The translations under genes and the position numbers were made by a program. Below, piece after piece: positions 9,121-17,047 of a DNA stretch of 32,509 bases (its first letter is position 1; every line of letters starts with the position of its first letter). The DNA lies in NCBI RefSeq assembly GCF_003611675.1, contig NZ_RAWA01000062.1, positions 1 through 32,509 of the forward strand, given 5' to 3'. The notes below the pieces were generated by a model that saw only the letters and a list, made by a program, of their open reading frames with translations, made no database searches and was not told the origin of the DNA. Source of the stretch: Corallococcus sp. CA053C. Its GTDB lineage: Bacteria; Myxococcota; Myxococcia; Myxococcales; Myxococcaceae.

Positions 9121-10137
9121 ATGACGCTCAAGGAAGCGCTGGGCAAGGTGGTGGGCCGGCGCGACCTCTCCCGTGAGGAGATGGCCTCGGTCATGGGCCA
9201 GATGCTCGCGGGCGAGGCTTCGGCCGCGCAGGTCGGCGCGCTGGCCGCCGCATTGCGCATGAAGGGTGAGACCGAGGATGAAATCCTTGGAGCCGCGGAG
9301 GCCATGCGGGCCTGCGCGGCGCGCATCTCGCCCGTGGCGGAGGTGGTGCTCGACACCTGCGGCACGGGCGGTGATGGGGCGCACACCTTCAACATCTCCA
9401 CCGCGGTGGCCTTCGTGGCCGCCGGGGCGGGGGTGACGGTGGCCAAGCACGGCAACCGCGCGGTCTCCAGCCGCTGTGGCAGCGCGGACGTGCTCGCGGC
9501 GCTGGGTGTGTCCATGGAGCGGGCGCACGCGCAGGTGGCGCGCGACATCGACGAACACGGGGTGGGCTTCCTCTTCGCGCCCTCGCACCACAGTGCCCTC
9601 CGACACGTGGCGCAGGCGCGCAGGGATCTGGGCTTCCACAGCGTGTTCAACCTGCTGGGGCCGCTGACGAACCCGGCGGGGGCGCGCTATCAGCTGCTGG
9701 GCACGTTCGACCGCATGCGCGTGGAGCAGACCGCGCGCGTGCTGGGGCGGCTGGGCAGCCGCAGGGCCTGGGTGGTGCACGGGCACGACGGGCTGGATGA
9801 GATCTCGCCCTGCTCACCCACGGAGGTCGCGGAGCTGCGCGCGGATGGCACGGTGCACCGCTTCACCGTGACGCCGGAGGACGCGGGCCTCGCCACCATC
9901 TCGCGTGACAGCATCGCGGGAGGCGACGCGGAGGAGAACGCCCAGAAGCTGCGAGCCCTGCTCGCGGGCGAGCGCAACGGCATCCGCACGGCGGTGCTGC
10001 TCAACGCGGCCGCCGCGCTGCTGGTCGTCGGACAGGTGGACACGTTGAAGGACGGCGTGAAGAAGGCAGAGCACGCCATCGACTCCGGGGCCGCCGAACG
10101 CAAGCTGGCCGCGCTCATCGAGAGGGTCGCGGCATGA
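9121..10137 (+). CDS. trpD: Anthranilate phosphoribosyltransferase
   Basis: TrpD transfers the phosphoribosyl group of PRPP to anthranilate, the second step of tryptophan synthesis. The 338-aa protein has full family length with no fused glutaminase domain. It shows the N-terminal helical domain (LSREEMASVMGQMLAGE), the PRPP-binding DTCGTGGDGAHTFNIST, KHGNRAVSSRCGSADVLAALG, and the catalytic-loop region FLFAPSHHSAL followed by FNLLGPLTNPAGA. Its ATG lies 3 bp after the aroF stop, which suggests coupled translation. Its stop overlaps the ATG of a 31-codon mini-ORF (ATGA at 10134-10137) that separates it from trpC. Confidence 0.97.
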   Translation: MTLKEALGKVVGRRDLSREEMASVMGQMLAGEASAAQVGALAAALRMKGETEDEILGAAEAMRACAARISPVAEVVLDTCGTGGDGAHTFNISTAVAFVAAGAGVTVAKHGNRAVSSRCGSADVLAALGVSMERAHAQVARDIDEHGVGFLFAPSHHSALRHVAQARRDLGFHSVFNLLGPLTNPAGARYQLLGTFDRMRVEQTARVLGRLGSRRAWVVHGHDGLDEISPCSPTEVAELRADGTVHRFTVTPEDAGLATISRDSIAGGDAEENAQKLRALLAGERNGIRTAVLLNAAAALLVVGQVDTLKDGVKKAEHAIDSGAAERKLAALIERVAA

Positions 10138-10229
10138 CGACCTCCTCTTCGTCCGCGAAGCCGGTGGCACGCCTCCGCATGCAGGACGACCTCATGGCGC
10201 GCACGCTTCGTCAGGAGGCCCTGGCATGA
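10134..10229 (+). CDS. 31-aa mini-ORF between trpD and trpC, derived from the trpC start
   Basis: ATG at 10134 overlaps the trpD stop by ATGA, and its own TGA at 10227-10229 overlaps the trpC ATG by another ATGA. The predicted peptide starts MTTSSSSAKP, identical to the first ten residues of TrpC. It also contains DDLMAR, which lines up with DVIMAR of TrpC. AGGAGG at 10213-10218, near its end, serves as the trpC ribosome binding site. It is either a translated coupling peptide or the debris of a junction duplication that stayed open. The double ATGA overlap suggests that ribosomes finishing trpD would traverse it before starting trpC. No function for the peptide itself is proposed. Confidence 0.5.
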   Translation: MTTSSSSAKPVARLRMQDDLMARTLRQEALA

Positions 10230-10300
10230 CGACCTCCTCGTCGTCCGCGAAGCCCGCGGAAGCCCCTGGCACGCTGGACGTCATCATGGCGCGCAAGCGC
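10134..10300 (+). repeat. 92-bp-offset tandem duplication of the trpC 5' end
   Basis: The segment from 10134 and the segment from 10226 are copies at a constant 92-bp offset. The first 29 bases differ at one position (10148 versus 10240). A second identical block, tcatggcgcgca, lies at 10192-10203 and 10284-10295. Between them most aligned codons differ by one or two bases. Weaker similarity upstream of each ATG, ending in ggc, suggests that the unit spanned the trpD/trpC junction. The upstream copy is closed by TGA; the downstream copy is the real trpC start. Confidence 0.8.
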
Positions 10301-11044
10301 CGGGAGCTGGGGACCCGCCCGGCCCCGACGCATGGCGCGCAGCCCCCGACGCGGGACTTCGCGCAGGCGCTGGTGCGGCGCGTTCCCGGCCATCCCGTGA
10401 ACGTCATCGCGGAGGTGAAGCGCAAGAGCCCCTCTGGCGGCGCCTTCCCGCATGCGGACGTGGTCGCGGTGGCTCGTGCGTATGAAGCCGCGGGCGCGTG
10501 CGCGCTCAGCGTCCTCACGGACGGGCCCGACTTCGGCGGCGACCTGGAGGACCTGGTCGCGGTCCGCGCCGCCGTCTCCATTCCCGTGCTGCGCAAGGAC
10601 TTCCTCGTCGCCGCGAGCGAGGTGGAGGAGAGCGCGGCCTGGGGCGCGGACGCGGTGCTGCTCATCGCGGATGCGCTCGAGGACTCCGTGCTGCGGGAGA
10701 TGGTGGCCGCCGCGAAGCAGCTCCGCGTGGCCGCCCTCGTGGAAGCCCACACGTCGGAGCACGCCGAACGCGCGCTCGCGGCGGGGGCACTCATTGTCGG
10801 CCTCAACAACCGCAACCTCGCCACGCTCAAGACAGACACCGGCACGGCGCTCCGGGTGATGCCCGAGCTGCGCTCCCGGTCCATGGCCCTGGTGGCGGAG
10901 AGCGGCCTGCGAAACCTCGCGGACCTCGTCGCCGCACGCGACGCGGGCGCGGACGCGGTGCTGGTGGGCGAATCGCTCCTGCGCGACGCCGACCCGGGCC
11001 AGGCCCTGCGCCGGCTGCTCGGCCTGGAAGGCAGGGGCCCGTGA
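10226..11044 (+). CDS. trpC: Indole-3-glycerol phosphate synthase
   Basis: TrpC closes the indole ring, converting CdRP to indole-3-glycerol phosphate with loss of CO2. The 272-aa monofunctional TIM-barrel enzyme shows VIAEVKRKSPSGG (substrate-binding Lys), LTDGPDFGGDLEDL, VLRKDFLV (catalytic Lys), EAHTSEHAERAL (catalytic Glu), GLNNRNL and AESGL. About 18 low-complexity residues (MTTSSSSAKPAEAPG) precede the conserved LDVIMARKRREL start region. This is the part duplicated upstream. The ATG at 10226 is supported by AGGAGG at 10213-10218. Its TGA overlaps the GTG of trpF. Confidence 0.96.
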   Translation: MTTSSSSAKPAEAPGTLDVIMARKRRELGTRPAPTHGAQPPTRDFAQALVRRVPGHPVNVIAEVKRKSPSGGAFPHADVVAVARAYEAAGACALSVLTDGPDFGGDLEDLVAVRAAVSIPVLRKDFLVAASEVEESAAWGADAVLLIADALEDSVLREMVAAAKQLRVAALVEAHTSEHAERALAAGALIVGLNNRNLATLKTDTGTALRVMPELRSRSMALVAESGLRNLADLVAARDAGADAVLVGESLLRDADPGQALRRLLGLEGRGP

Positions 11045-11679
11045 ACGTCACGGTGAAGGTCTGTGGCGTGACGCGCCTCGAAGATGCCCGGGGCGTGTGG
11101 GCCGCGGGCGCGGACGCGCTGGGCCTCAACTTCCATCCGGGCTCGCCCCGGTACGTGGACGTGGCCACGGCGGCGGCCCTGTCCCGCACCCGGCCTCCGC
11201 TGGGCGCGGTGGTGGGCGTGTTCGTCAACGCGAAGCCGGACGACATCCGGCTGCGCGTGCGCGAGTGCGGCCTCACCGTGGTGCAGCTCCACGGCGACGA
11301 GCCGCCCGAGGCCTGCTCCGGCTACGGCGTGCCCGTCATCAAGGCGCTGCGCGTGCGCGGGCCCGAGGACGTCGCGCGCGCCCGGGCCTACGTGGGCGTG
11401 GGCGACGTCTCGGGACTGCTGCTGGACGGCGCGGCCCCGGGCTATGGCGGCGGGGGCGTCACCTTCGACTGGTCGCTGGTGGCGCAGCTCGCGGGCTGTG
11501 GCGCGCCGGTGCTGGTGGCGGGCGGCCTCAAGCCGTCGAACGTGGTCGAGGCCGTGAAGGCCACCCGGCCCTACGGTGTGGACGTGGCCAGCGGGGTGGA
11601 GTCGGCCCCTGGCATCAAGGACCTGGACGCGGTGCGTGCCTTCGTGCGCTCGGTCAGGTCCCTCAACCTCTGGGAGTAG
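11041..11679 (+). CDS. trpF: Phosphoribosylanthranilate isomerase
   Basis: TrpF performs the Amadori rearrangement of PRA to CdRP. The 212-aa protein starts with [12 protein letters not shown], whose Cys8 is the general base equivalent. It continues with [26 protein letters not shown] and [14 protein letters not shown] containing the catalytic Asp, then [10 protein letters not shown] and GVDVASGVE with the phosphate loop. The GTG start at 11041 overlaps the trpC stop (GTGA). The reading frame is open further upstream inside trpC, but the family N-terminus begins exactly here. The order C then F as separate genes differs from the fused TrpCF of enterobacteria. Confidence 0.95.
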   Translation: MNVTVKVCGVTRLEDARGVWAAGADALGLNFHPGSPRYVDVATAAALSRTRPPLGAVVGVFVNAKPDDIRLRVRECGLTVVQLHGDEPPEACSGYGVPVIKALRVRGPEDVARARAYVGVGDVSGLLLDGAAPGYGGGGVTFDWSLVAQLAGCGAPVLVAGGLKPSNVVEAVKATRPYGVDVASGVESAPGIKDLDAVRAFVRSVRSLNLWE

Positions 11680-11683
11680 AGCC

Positions 11684-12889
11684 ATGACGACGGAGACTGC
11701 CGCGGGCCGGTTCGGCCGCTACGGCGGACGCTATGTGCCGGAGACCCTGGTCCCCGCGCTGATGGAGCTGGAAGCCGCCTACGCGGAGGCCCAGCGGGAC
11801 GCGGCCTTCGGTGAGCAGGTGGCGCGCGTGCTGCGCGAATACGTGGGCCGGCCCACGACGCTCACGCCCGCGCACCGCCTCACCGAGTCCTGGGGCGGCG
11901 CCCAGGTGTGGCTCAAGCGCGAGGACCTGGCGCACACGGGCGCGCATAAAATCAACAACACCATCGGTCAGGTGCTGCTCGCCCGGCGCATGGGCAAGAA
12001 GCGCATCATCGCGGAGACGGGCGCGGGGCAGCACGGCGTGGCCACCGCCACCGCGTGCGCCCTCTTCGGCCTGCCGTGCGAGGTGTTCATGGGCGCGCTG
12101 GACGTGGACCGCCAGGCGCTCAACGTCTTCCGCATGCGCGCGCTGGGCGCGGTGGTGCGGCCGGTGGAGTCGGGCTCGCGCACGCTGAAGGACGCGATGA
12201 ACGAGGCCATGCGCGTCTGGGTGTCGCAGGTGGAGGACACCTACTACGTCATCGGCAGCGCGGCCGGGCCGCACCCCTACCCCACCATCGTGCGCGACTT
12301 CCAATCCATCATCGGCCGGGAGATCCGCGCGCAGACGCAGGCCGTGCTGGGCCGCCTGCCGGACGCCATCATCGCGTGCGTGGGCGGCGGCTCGAACGCC
12401 ATCGGCGCGCTGCACCCATTCATCCCGGACACGTCCGTGCGGCTCGTGGGCGTGGAGGCGGCGGGCCACGGGCTCCAGTCCGGCCAGCACGGCGCGTCGC
12501 TGACGCTGGGCACGGAGGGCGTGCTGCACGGCTCGCGCTCGCTGGTGCTCCAGGACGAGAACGGCCAGATCCAAGAAGCGCACAGCATCTCCGCGGGCCT
12601 GGACTACCCGGGCGTGGGGCCGGAGCTGGCGCACCTGGCGAAGACGGGGCGCATGGAGGTGCGCACCGCCACGGACGACGACGCGCTCACCGCCTTCTAC
12701 GAGGTCGCGCGCACGGAGGGCATCCTCCCCGCGCTGGAGACATCGCACGCGTTCGCGGCGGCGCGCACCCTCGCCCGCGACATGGGCAAGGGGCAGCACC
12801 TGGTCATCAACTGCTCGGGCCGGGGCGACAAGGACATGGCGACCATCGCCGCGCGCGGCATGCCCGCGGCCACGGGGGTGAAGTCATGA
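11684..12889 (+). CDS. trpB: Tryptophan synthase beta subunit
   Basis: TrpB condenses indole with serine using pyridoxal phosphate. The 401-aa protein begins with the classical [18 protein letters not shown]. It carries the PLP lysine Lys89 in [27 protein letters not shown], the phosphate-binding GGGSNAIG, and the closing [13 protein letters not shown]. This is the canonical TrpB1 type that works with TrpA. ATG at 11684 begins 4 bp after the trpF stop; an in-frame extension to 11576 inside trpF has no family sequence. It ends in an ATGA overlap with trpA, the usual coupling for equimolar subunits. Confidence 0.97.
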   Translation: MTTETAAGRFGRYGGRYVPETLVPALMELEAAYAEAQRDAAFGEQVARVLREYVGRPTTLTPAHRLTESWGGAQVWLKREDLAHTGAHKINNTIGQVLLARRMGKKRIIAETGAGQHGVATATACALFGLPCEVFMGALDVDRQALNVFRMRALGAVVRPVESGSRTLKDAMNEAMRVWVSQVEDTYYVIGSAAGPHPYPTIVRDFQSIIGREIRAQTQAVLGRLPDAIIACVGGGSNAIGALHPFIPDTSVRLVGVEAAGHGLQSGQHGASLTLGTEGVLHGSRSLVLQDENGQIQEAHSISAGLDYPGVGPELAHLAKTGRMEVRTATDDDALTAFYEVARTEGILPALETSHAFAAARTLARDMGKGQHLVINCSGRGDKDMATIAARGMPAATGVKS

Positions 12890-13677
12890 GCGCGGAACTG
12901 GGCAAGGCGTTCGCCCGGGCGAAGGCCCGGGGCGAGGGCGCGCTGGTGGCCTACGCGATGGCGGGTGATCCGGACCTCGCGCGGTCGGTGGACGTGTTCG
13001 CCGCGATGGTGGAGGGCGGCGCGGACGTGCTGGAGCTGGGCGTGGCGTTCAGCGATCCCATCGCGGACGGGCCCGTCATCCAGGCCGCGTCGGAGCGGGC
13101 GCTGAAGGCGGGCGCCACGCTGCGCCGCGTGCTGGACGAGGTGGTGCCGGAGGTGCGCCGCCGCTGCCCGGAGACGCCGCTGGTCATCATGACGTACGTG
13201 AACGTCATCATGGCCATGGGCGAGGAGCGCTACGCGAAGCTCGCGCGCGAGCGGGGCATCGCGGGCACCATCCTGCCGGACCTGCCGCCCGAGGAGAGCG
13301 CCGCCCTGCGCGCCGCGTTCGATGCGGAAGGCGTGGACCTCATCCCGCTGTGCGCGCCGACGACGCCGCCCGCGCGCGCGGAGGCCATCGCGAAGGACGC
13401 GCGGGGCTTCGTCTACTGCGTGTCCGTGGCGGGCGTCACCGGCATGCGCGCGGAGCTGCCCCCGAACCTGTCGGAGCGGCTGGACCTGGTGCGCAAGGCC
13501 GCGTCGGTGCCGGTGGTGGCGGGCTTCGGCATCTCCACGGGAGAACAGGCGAAGACGCTGGTGGCCCACGCGGACGGCGTCGTGGTGGGCAGCGCGCTGG
13601 TGCGTGCCGCGCACGCGGACGGACCGGCGGCGGCGAAGCAGCTCTGCGTGGACATCAAGCGCGGCCTCAAGCGCTGA
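12886..13677 (+). CDS. trpA: Tryptophan synthase alpha subunit
   Basis: TrpA cleaves indole-3-glycerol phosphate and channels indole to TrpB. The 263-aa TIM barrel has catalytic Glu50 and Asp61 in [15 protein letters not shown], the same spacing as E. coli Glu49/Asp60. It also has [13 protein letters not shown], the flexible loop [14 protein letters not shown], and the phosphate-binding GFGIST and GVVVGSALV. The start ATG (12886) overlaps the trpB stop. It closes the plus-strand biosynthetic block. A hairpin follows at 13687-13722. Confidence 0.97.
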   Translation: MSAELGKAFARAKARGEGALVAYAMAGDPDLARSVDVFAAMVEGGADVLELGVAFSDPIADGPVIQAASERALKAGATLRRVLDEVVPEVRRRCPETPLVIMTYVNVIMAMGEERYAKLARERGIAGTILPDLPPEESAALRAAFDAEGVDLIPLCAPTTPPARAEAIAKDARGFVYCVSVAGVTGMRAELPPNLSERLDLVRKAASVPVVAGFGISTGEQAKTLVAHADGVVVGSALVRAAHADGPAAAKQLCVDIKRGLKR

Positions 13678-13686
13678 ATGCGTTAC

Positions 13687-13722
13687 GGTCCTCCGGGCAT
13701 CGAAGCCTGACACCCGGAGACC
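13687..13722 (+). terminator. Hairpin after trpA overlapping the next gene's ribosome binding site
   Basis: GGTCCTCCGGG (13687-13697) pairs with CCCGGAGACC (13713-13722): ten base pairs with one bulged C and a 15-nt loop. It starts 10 nt after the trpA stop and ends 4 nt before the acetyltransferase ATG. The 3' arm contains the only Shine-Dalgarno-like sequence (GGAGA) for that gene. It may reduce read-through from the trp block or limit translation of the next gene. No T-tract follows. Confidence 0.45.
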
Positions 13723-13726
13723 GGAC

Positions 13727-14269
13727 ATGATCACCCTGGGCCCCACCCTCGAAACCCCGCGCCTCATCCTGCGGCCGCCCACGCTGCAGGACCTGGACGG
13801 CTTCTGCGCGATGATGGCGGATCCGGAAGCCGCGCGTTTCATCGGCGGCGTCCAGTCGCGCTCCAATGTGTGGCGGGCGGTCTGCACCATGGCCGGCTCA
13901 TGGGTGCTCCAGGGCTACGCCATGTTCTCCGTGTTCGAGAAGTCCACGGGGAAGTGGGTGGGCCGGCTCGGGCCGTGGAAGCCGGACGGCTGGCCGGGCA
14001 CCGAGGTCGGCTGGGGGCTGCTGCGCGAACACTGGGGCAAGGGCTACGCCTCCGAGGGCTCCGCCGCCACCATCGACTGGGCCTTCGACCACCTGGGCTG
14101 GACGGAGGTCATCCACTCCATCGCCCCGGAGAACACGCCGTCGAAGCAGGTGGCCCAGCGACTGGGCTCCCGCTTCCTGCGCATGCAGCACCTGCCGGCT
14201 CCCTACGAGAAGGACCCCATGGAGATCTGGGGCCAGAGCCGTGAGGAGTGGCGGACACGGAAGAAGTAG
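13727..14269 (+). CDS. GNAT family N-acetyltransferase (RimJ/RimL-like)
   Basis: This is a 180-aa acetyl-CoA-dependent transferase. LETPRLILRPPTLQDLDGF is the typical start of the RimJ/RimL group. EVGWGLLREHWGKGYASEGS covers the acetyl-CoA pyrophosphate loop (a variant of Q/RxxGxG/A), and NTPSKQVAQRLG is the usual motif B. The acceptor is unknown; relatives acetylate ribosomal protein N-termini, antibiotics or small amines. It lies 49 bp after trpA in the same direction, but nothing links it chemically to tryptophan. ATG at 13727 fits GGAGA at 13716-13720, which is locked in the 3' arm of the upstream hairpin. Confidence 0.88.
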   Translation: MITLGPTLETPRLILRPPTLQDLDGFCAMMADPEAARFIGGVQSRSNVWRAVCTMAGSWVLQGYAMFSVFEKSTGKWVGRLGPWKPDGWPGTEVGWGLLREHWGKGYASEGSAATIDWAFDHLGWTEVIHSIAPENTPSKQVAQRLGSRFLRMQHLPAPYEKDPMEIWGQSREEWRTRKK

Positions 14270-14319
14270 CGCGGCCTTTTTCCCACCCATCCAGCCCGTG
14301 GCTGGCACAGATTGGCCGC

Positions 14320-14916
14320 ATGAAGACTCGCGCGCCCCAGGTGGTCCTCGTCCGTCACGGTGAGACGGAGTGGAGCCGCTCCAGCCAGCACACCGGCCGC
14401 ACCGACCTGCCGCTCCTGGAGACGGGGCGGAAGATGGGAGAGCAACTGGGCGCGCCCCTGCGCTCCTGGAGCTTCGCCGCCGTGTGGTCGAGTCCGCTGA
14501 CGCGCGCCCTGGAGACCTGCGTGCTCGCCGGCTACGGCGACGTGGTCCAGAAGCGCGACGACCTGATGGAGTTCGACTACGGCGACTACGAGGGACGCAC
14601 CGGCGCGGACATCCGCACCACCCGCCCGGGCTGGACGCTCTGGCGCGACGGCGTCCCCAACGGTGAGACGCTGGAGCAGGTGGCCGCCCGGGTGGACGGC
14701 GTCATCGCGGACGCGCGCGCCCTCAATGACGACGTGCTGCTCTTCGCCCACGGCCACGTGCTGCGCATCCTCGCCGCGCGCTGGCTGGGCCTGCCTCCAG
14801 ACGGAGGCAGGCTGTTCCACCTGGACACCGCGTCCATCAGCGTCCTCAGCACCGAGGCCGGCGGCGCGCAGCCGGTCCTCGCGAGCTGGAACGACACCAT
14901 GCACCTCAAGGGCTGA
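14320..14916 (+). CDS. Histidine phosphatase family protein (phosphoglycerate mutase-like)
   Basis: This 198-aa branch-1 histidine phosphatase has the phosphoacceptor motif LVRHGETEW with His13 and flanking Arg12. The second arginine lies in VWSSPLTRALET, the acid in LMEFDYGDYEGRT, and the second catalytic His in LLFAHGHVLRILAARWLG. The family includes CobC-like alpha-ribazole phosphatases, GpmB-like proteins and broad sugar phosphatases. The sequence does not discriminate between them, though a small-molecule phosphatase is more likely than a glycolytic mutase at this size. The ATG lies 50 bp after the acetyltransferase. Its stop is only 3 bp from the stop of the convergent trpG. Confidence 0.9.
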   Translation: MKTRAPQVVLVRHGETEWSRSSQHTGRTDLPLLETGRKMGEQLGAPLRSWSFAAVWSSPLTRALETCVLAGYGDVVQKRDDLMEFDYGDYEGRTGADIRTTRPGWTLWRDGVPNGETLEQVAARVDGVIADARALNDDVLLFAHGHVLRILAARWLGLPPDGGRLFHLDTASISVLSTEAGGAQPVLASWNDTMHLKG

Positions 14917-14919
14917 GCG

Positions 14920-15483
14920 CTACAGCTTCCCTTCCAGGAAGTTGCGCACCAGCGCCGGCCCTTCCGGAGTGAGCACGCTCTCCGGATGGAACTGGAAGCC
15001 CACCACCGGCCGCGACCGGTGCTTGAGCGCCATCACCAGTCCGTCCTGGCTCCACGCCGTCGCTTCCAGCTCCTTGGGCAGCGAGTCCGCCGCCACCACC
15101 AGCGAGTGGTAGCGCGCCGCCTGGAACCCCTGGCTCAACCCGGTGAACACGCCGGTGCCGCCGTGCTGGATGCGCGCCGCCTTGCCGTGCACGGGCTCCG
15201 GCGCGCGCACCACCTGCCCGCCGAACGCCGCGCCAATGGACTGGTGCCCCAGGCACACGCCCAGCACCGGCACGCGCGACTGGGAGATGGCCGTCACGCT
15301 CACCCCTGCTTCATGCGGTGTGCAGGGCCCCGGAGACACCACCAGGTGGGACGCGCCCGACGCGGCGACGCCCGCGGCATCCAGCGCGTCGTTGCGGACG
15401 ACCTTCACCTCCGCCCCCAGCGTGTAGAGCAGCTGCACGAGGTTGAAGGTGAACGAGTCGTAGTTGTCGATGACGAGGATCAT
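14920..15483 (-). CDS. trpG: Anthranilate synthase component II (glutamine amidotransferase)
   Basis: TrpG hydrolyses glutamine and feeds ammonia to TrpE. It is a 187-aa class I amidotransferase with nucleophile Cys77 in GVCLGHQSIG and the His166/Glu168 pair in FQFHPESVL. It also has ILVIDNYDSFTFNLVQ at the start and the oxyanion-side VSPGPCTPHEAG. The PabA and TrpG families overlap, but position directly after trpE makes TrpG the main role; sharing with folate synthesis is possible. The ATG at 15483 overlaps the trpE stop by 4 bp (ATGA). The frame is open upstream inside trpE but without family sequence. It is a separate protein, not fused to TrpE or TrpD. Confidence 0.96.
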   Translation of the reverse strand: MILVIDNYDSFTFNLVQLLYTLGAEVKVVRNDALDAAGVAASGASHLVVSPGPCTPHEAGVSVTAISQSRVPVLGVCLGHQSIGAAFGGQVVRAPEPVHGKAARIQHGGTGVFTGLSQGFQAARYHSLVVAADSLPKELEATAWSQDGLVMALKHRSRPVVGFQFHPESVLTPEGPALVRNFLEGKL

Positions 15484-16976
15484 CGCCCGCCTCCCTCGCG
15501 CGCCATGCGCAGCGCGGCGGCCATGGCGCCCGCCTTCGCTTCGGTTTCGTCCGCTTCCTTCATCGGATCCGAGTCCGCCACCAGCCCCGCGCCGGCGGTC
15601 CACATCGTGCGGTCGCCGTCCACGAAGAAGGTGCGCAGCGCGATGGCCACGTCCAGCGTGCCGCAGAAGGACAGGTAGCCCACCGCGCCGGCATAGGGCC
15701 CGCGCCGCATGGGCTCCAGCTCGTCGATGATCTGCATCGCGCGAATCTTCGGAGCCCCCGACACGGTGCCCGCCGGGAAGGTGCTCGCCAGCGCGTCCAG
15801 CGCGTCGAAGCGCGTGGTGTCCAGCTTGCCGCGCACCTGGGACACGATGTGCATCACGTGGCTGTAGCGCTCGATGATCATCAGGTCTTCGATGCGCACG
15901 GTGCCCGGCGCCGCGACGCGGCCCACGTCGTTGCGGCCCAGGTCCACCAGCATGATGTGCTCGGCGCGCTCCTTCTCGTCCGCGAGCAGCTCCTTCTCCA
16001 GCGCCACGTCCTCGGCCTCGGAGCCGCCCCGGCGCCGCGTGCCCGCGATGGGGCGCACCACCACGTCTCCATCACGCACCTGCACGAGCAGCTCCGGCGA
16101 AGCGCCCACCAGCGCTCTCGCCTCGCCCAGGTCCACGAGGAACAGGTACGGCGACGGGTTCACGCGCCGCAGCGCCCGGTAGAGCGACAGCGGCGGGATG
16201 GCGCCCTTCGCCTCGAAGCGCCGCGCGAGCACCGCCTGGAAGCAATCCCCCGCGCGGACGTACTCCTTCACCTTGTCCACCGCGGCGGCGTAGCCCTCGC
16301 GGTCCCAGCACGCGACGGGCGCGGGGGCATTCTTCTGCGCGGGGGCCGGCGCATAGGCCTCCGGCGGCAGCGGGCGGCGCAGCTTCTCCGCCATGGCCTC
16401 GGCGCGCGCTTCCGCGTCCTTCAGCGCCGCCGCGACGCTGCCGTGCAGAGCGGGCCGCGCGATGGCGATGGCCTTGAGCGTCTGGGTGCGCGTGTCGTGG
16501 GTGACGAAGTCCTCGGCCACCAGCCATTCCGAGTCCGGGAAGCCGGTGTCGCGCGGATGCCGGTCCGGAACGCGCGGCTCGAACCACGAGGTGGCGTTGT
16601 AGCCCAGGTAGCCCACGAGCCCGCCCAGGAAGGGCGCCTCGCCCGGAAGCGTGGCCACGGAGAGCTCGCGCCAGAGGGTGCGCAGCACGTCCAGGGGGCG
16701 GCCCTCGCGACGCTCCTCGTGCGAGCCCCGCCACAACGTGAGCCCGTTGCCGTCCAGCCGCACGCGGCCCGCCGGGTTCGCGCCCACGTGGCTGTAGCGC
16801 CCGAAGCGCTCGCCGCCGTAGCACGACTCGAGGATGAAGCCGCGGCCTCCGCCGCCCAGCTTCAGGTATGCCGACAGCGGCGTGTCCAGGTCCGCCGGCA
16901 GTTCCACCGACACCGGCACCGCAAGACCTGACTCCGCGTGCTTCCGGTAGGCTGCCTTCCGCTCCTGCGCATCCAT
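15480..16976 (-). CDS. trpE: Anthranilate synthase component I
   Basis: TrpE converts chorismate to anthranilate, the committed step of the pathway. The 498-aa protein has the N-terminal regulatory domain with ILES (residues 48-51), the serine-containing motif that binds tryptophan in feedback-inhibited enzymes. Feedback inhibition by tryptophan is therefore expected. The chorismate-binding core shows CFQAVLARRFE, YRALRRVNPSPYLFLVD, GASPELLV, RPIAGTRRRG, MLVDLGRNDVGRVA, YSHVMHIVSQV, FPAGTVSGAPKIRAMQII, and the closing AGAGLVADSDP that coordinates Mg. ATG at 16976 was chosen because MDAQERKAAY begins the conserved N-terminal helix; a further 36 upstream codons are open but read as leader. It is transcribed opposite to aroF-trpDCFBA. 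Confidence 0.96.
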   Translation of the reverse strand: MDAQERKAAYRKHAESGLAVPVSVELPADLDTPLSAYLKLGGGGRGFILESCYGGERFGRYSHVGANPAGRVRLDGNGLTLWRGSHEERREGRPLDVLRTLWRELSVATLPGEAPFLGGLVGYLGYNATSWFEPRVPDRHPRDTGFPDSEWLVAEDFVTHDTRTQTLKAIAIARPALHGSVAAALKDAEARAEAMAEKLRRPLPPEAYAPAPAQKNAPAPVACWDREGYAAAVDKVKEYVRAGDCFQAVLARRFEAKGAIPPLSLYRALRRVNPSPYLFLVDLGEARALVGASPELLVQVRDGDVVVRPIAGTRRRGGSEAEDVALEKELLADEKERAEHIMLVDLGRNDVGRVAAPGTVRIEDLMIIERYSHVMHIVSQVRGKLDTTRFDALDALASTFPAGTVSGAPKIRAMQIIDELEPMRRGPYAGAVGYLSFCGTLDVAIALRTFFVDGDRTMWTAGAGLVADSDPMKEADETEAKAGAMAAALRMAREGGGR

Positions 16977-17003
16977 GGTCGATTGCCCTGGCCCCTCATC
17001 CAC

Positions 17004-17040
17004 CACCCGGAGGGGCGCCCGGGTGCCCGGCCTTCCGGGC
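17004..17040 (-). promoter_or_regulatory. Overlapping hairpins between the SH3-protein gene and trpE
   Basis: Two perfect inverted repeats share one base. Stem A is 17025-17030 with 17035-17040 (GCCCGG, cctt loop). Stem B is 17004-17010 with 17019-17025 (CACCCGG, 8-nt loop). The arms are so similar that 17004-17010 could also pair with 17035-17039, giving alternative folds. On the minus strand, stem A lies just past the stop of the upstream gene and stem B about 28 nt before the trpE ATG. It may be a terminator for the SH3 gene, a leader switch for trpE, or both. No T-tract and no convincing leader peptide were found. Confidence 0.4.
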
Positions 17041-17047
17041 GCTTCAG

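Noticed and set aside
16977-17047. Trp leader peptide upstream of trpE suggested by a TGG TGG pair on the minus strand
   Set aside because: In that frame there is no ATG, GTG or TTG before the pair; only a CTG near the end of the upstream gene would open it. The frame also runs on into trpE. This is not convincing as an attenuator peptide.
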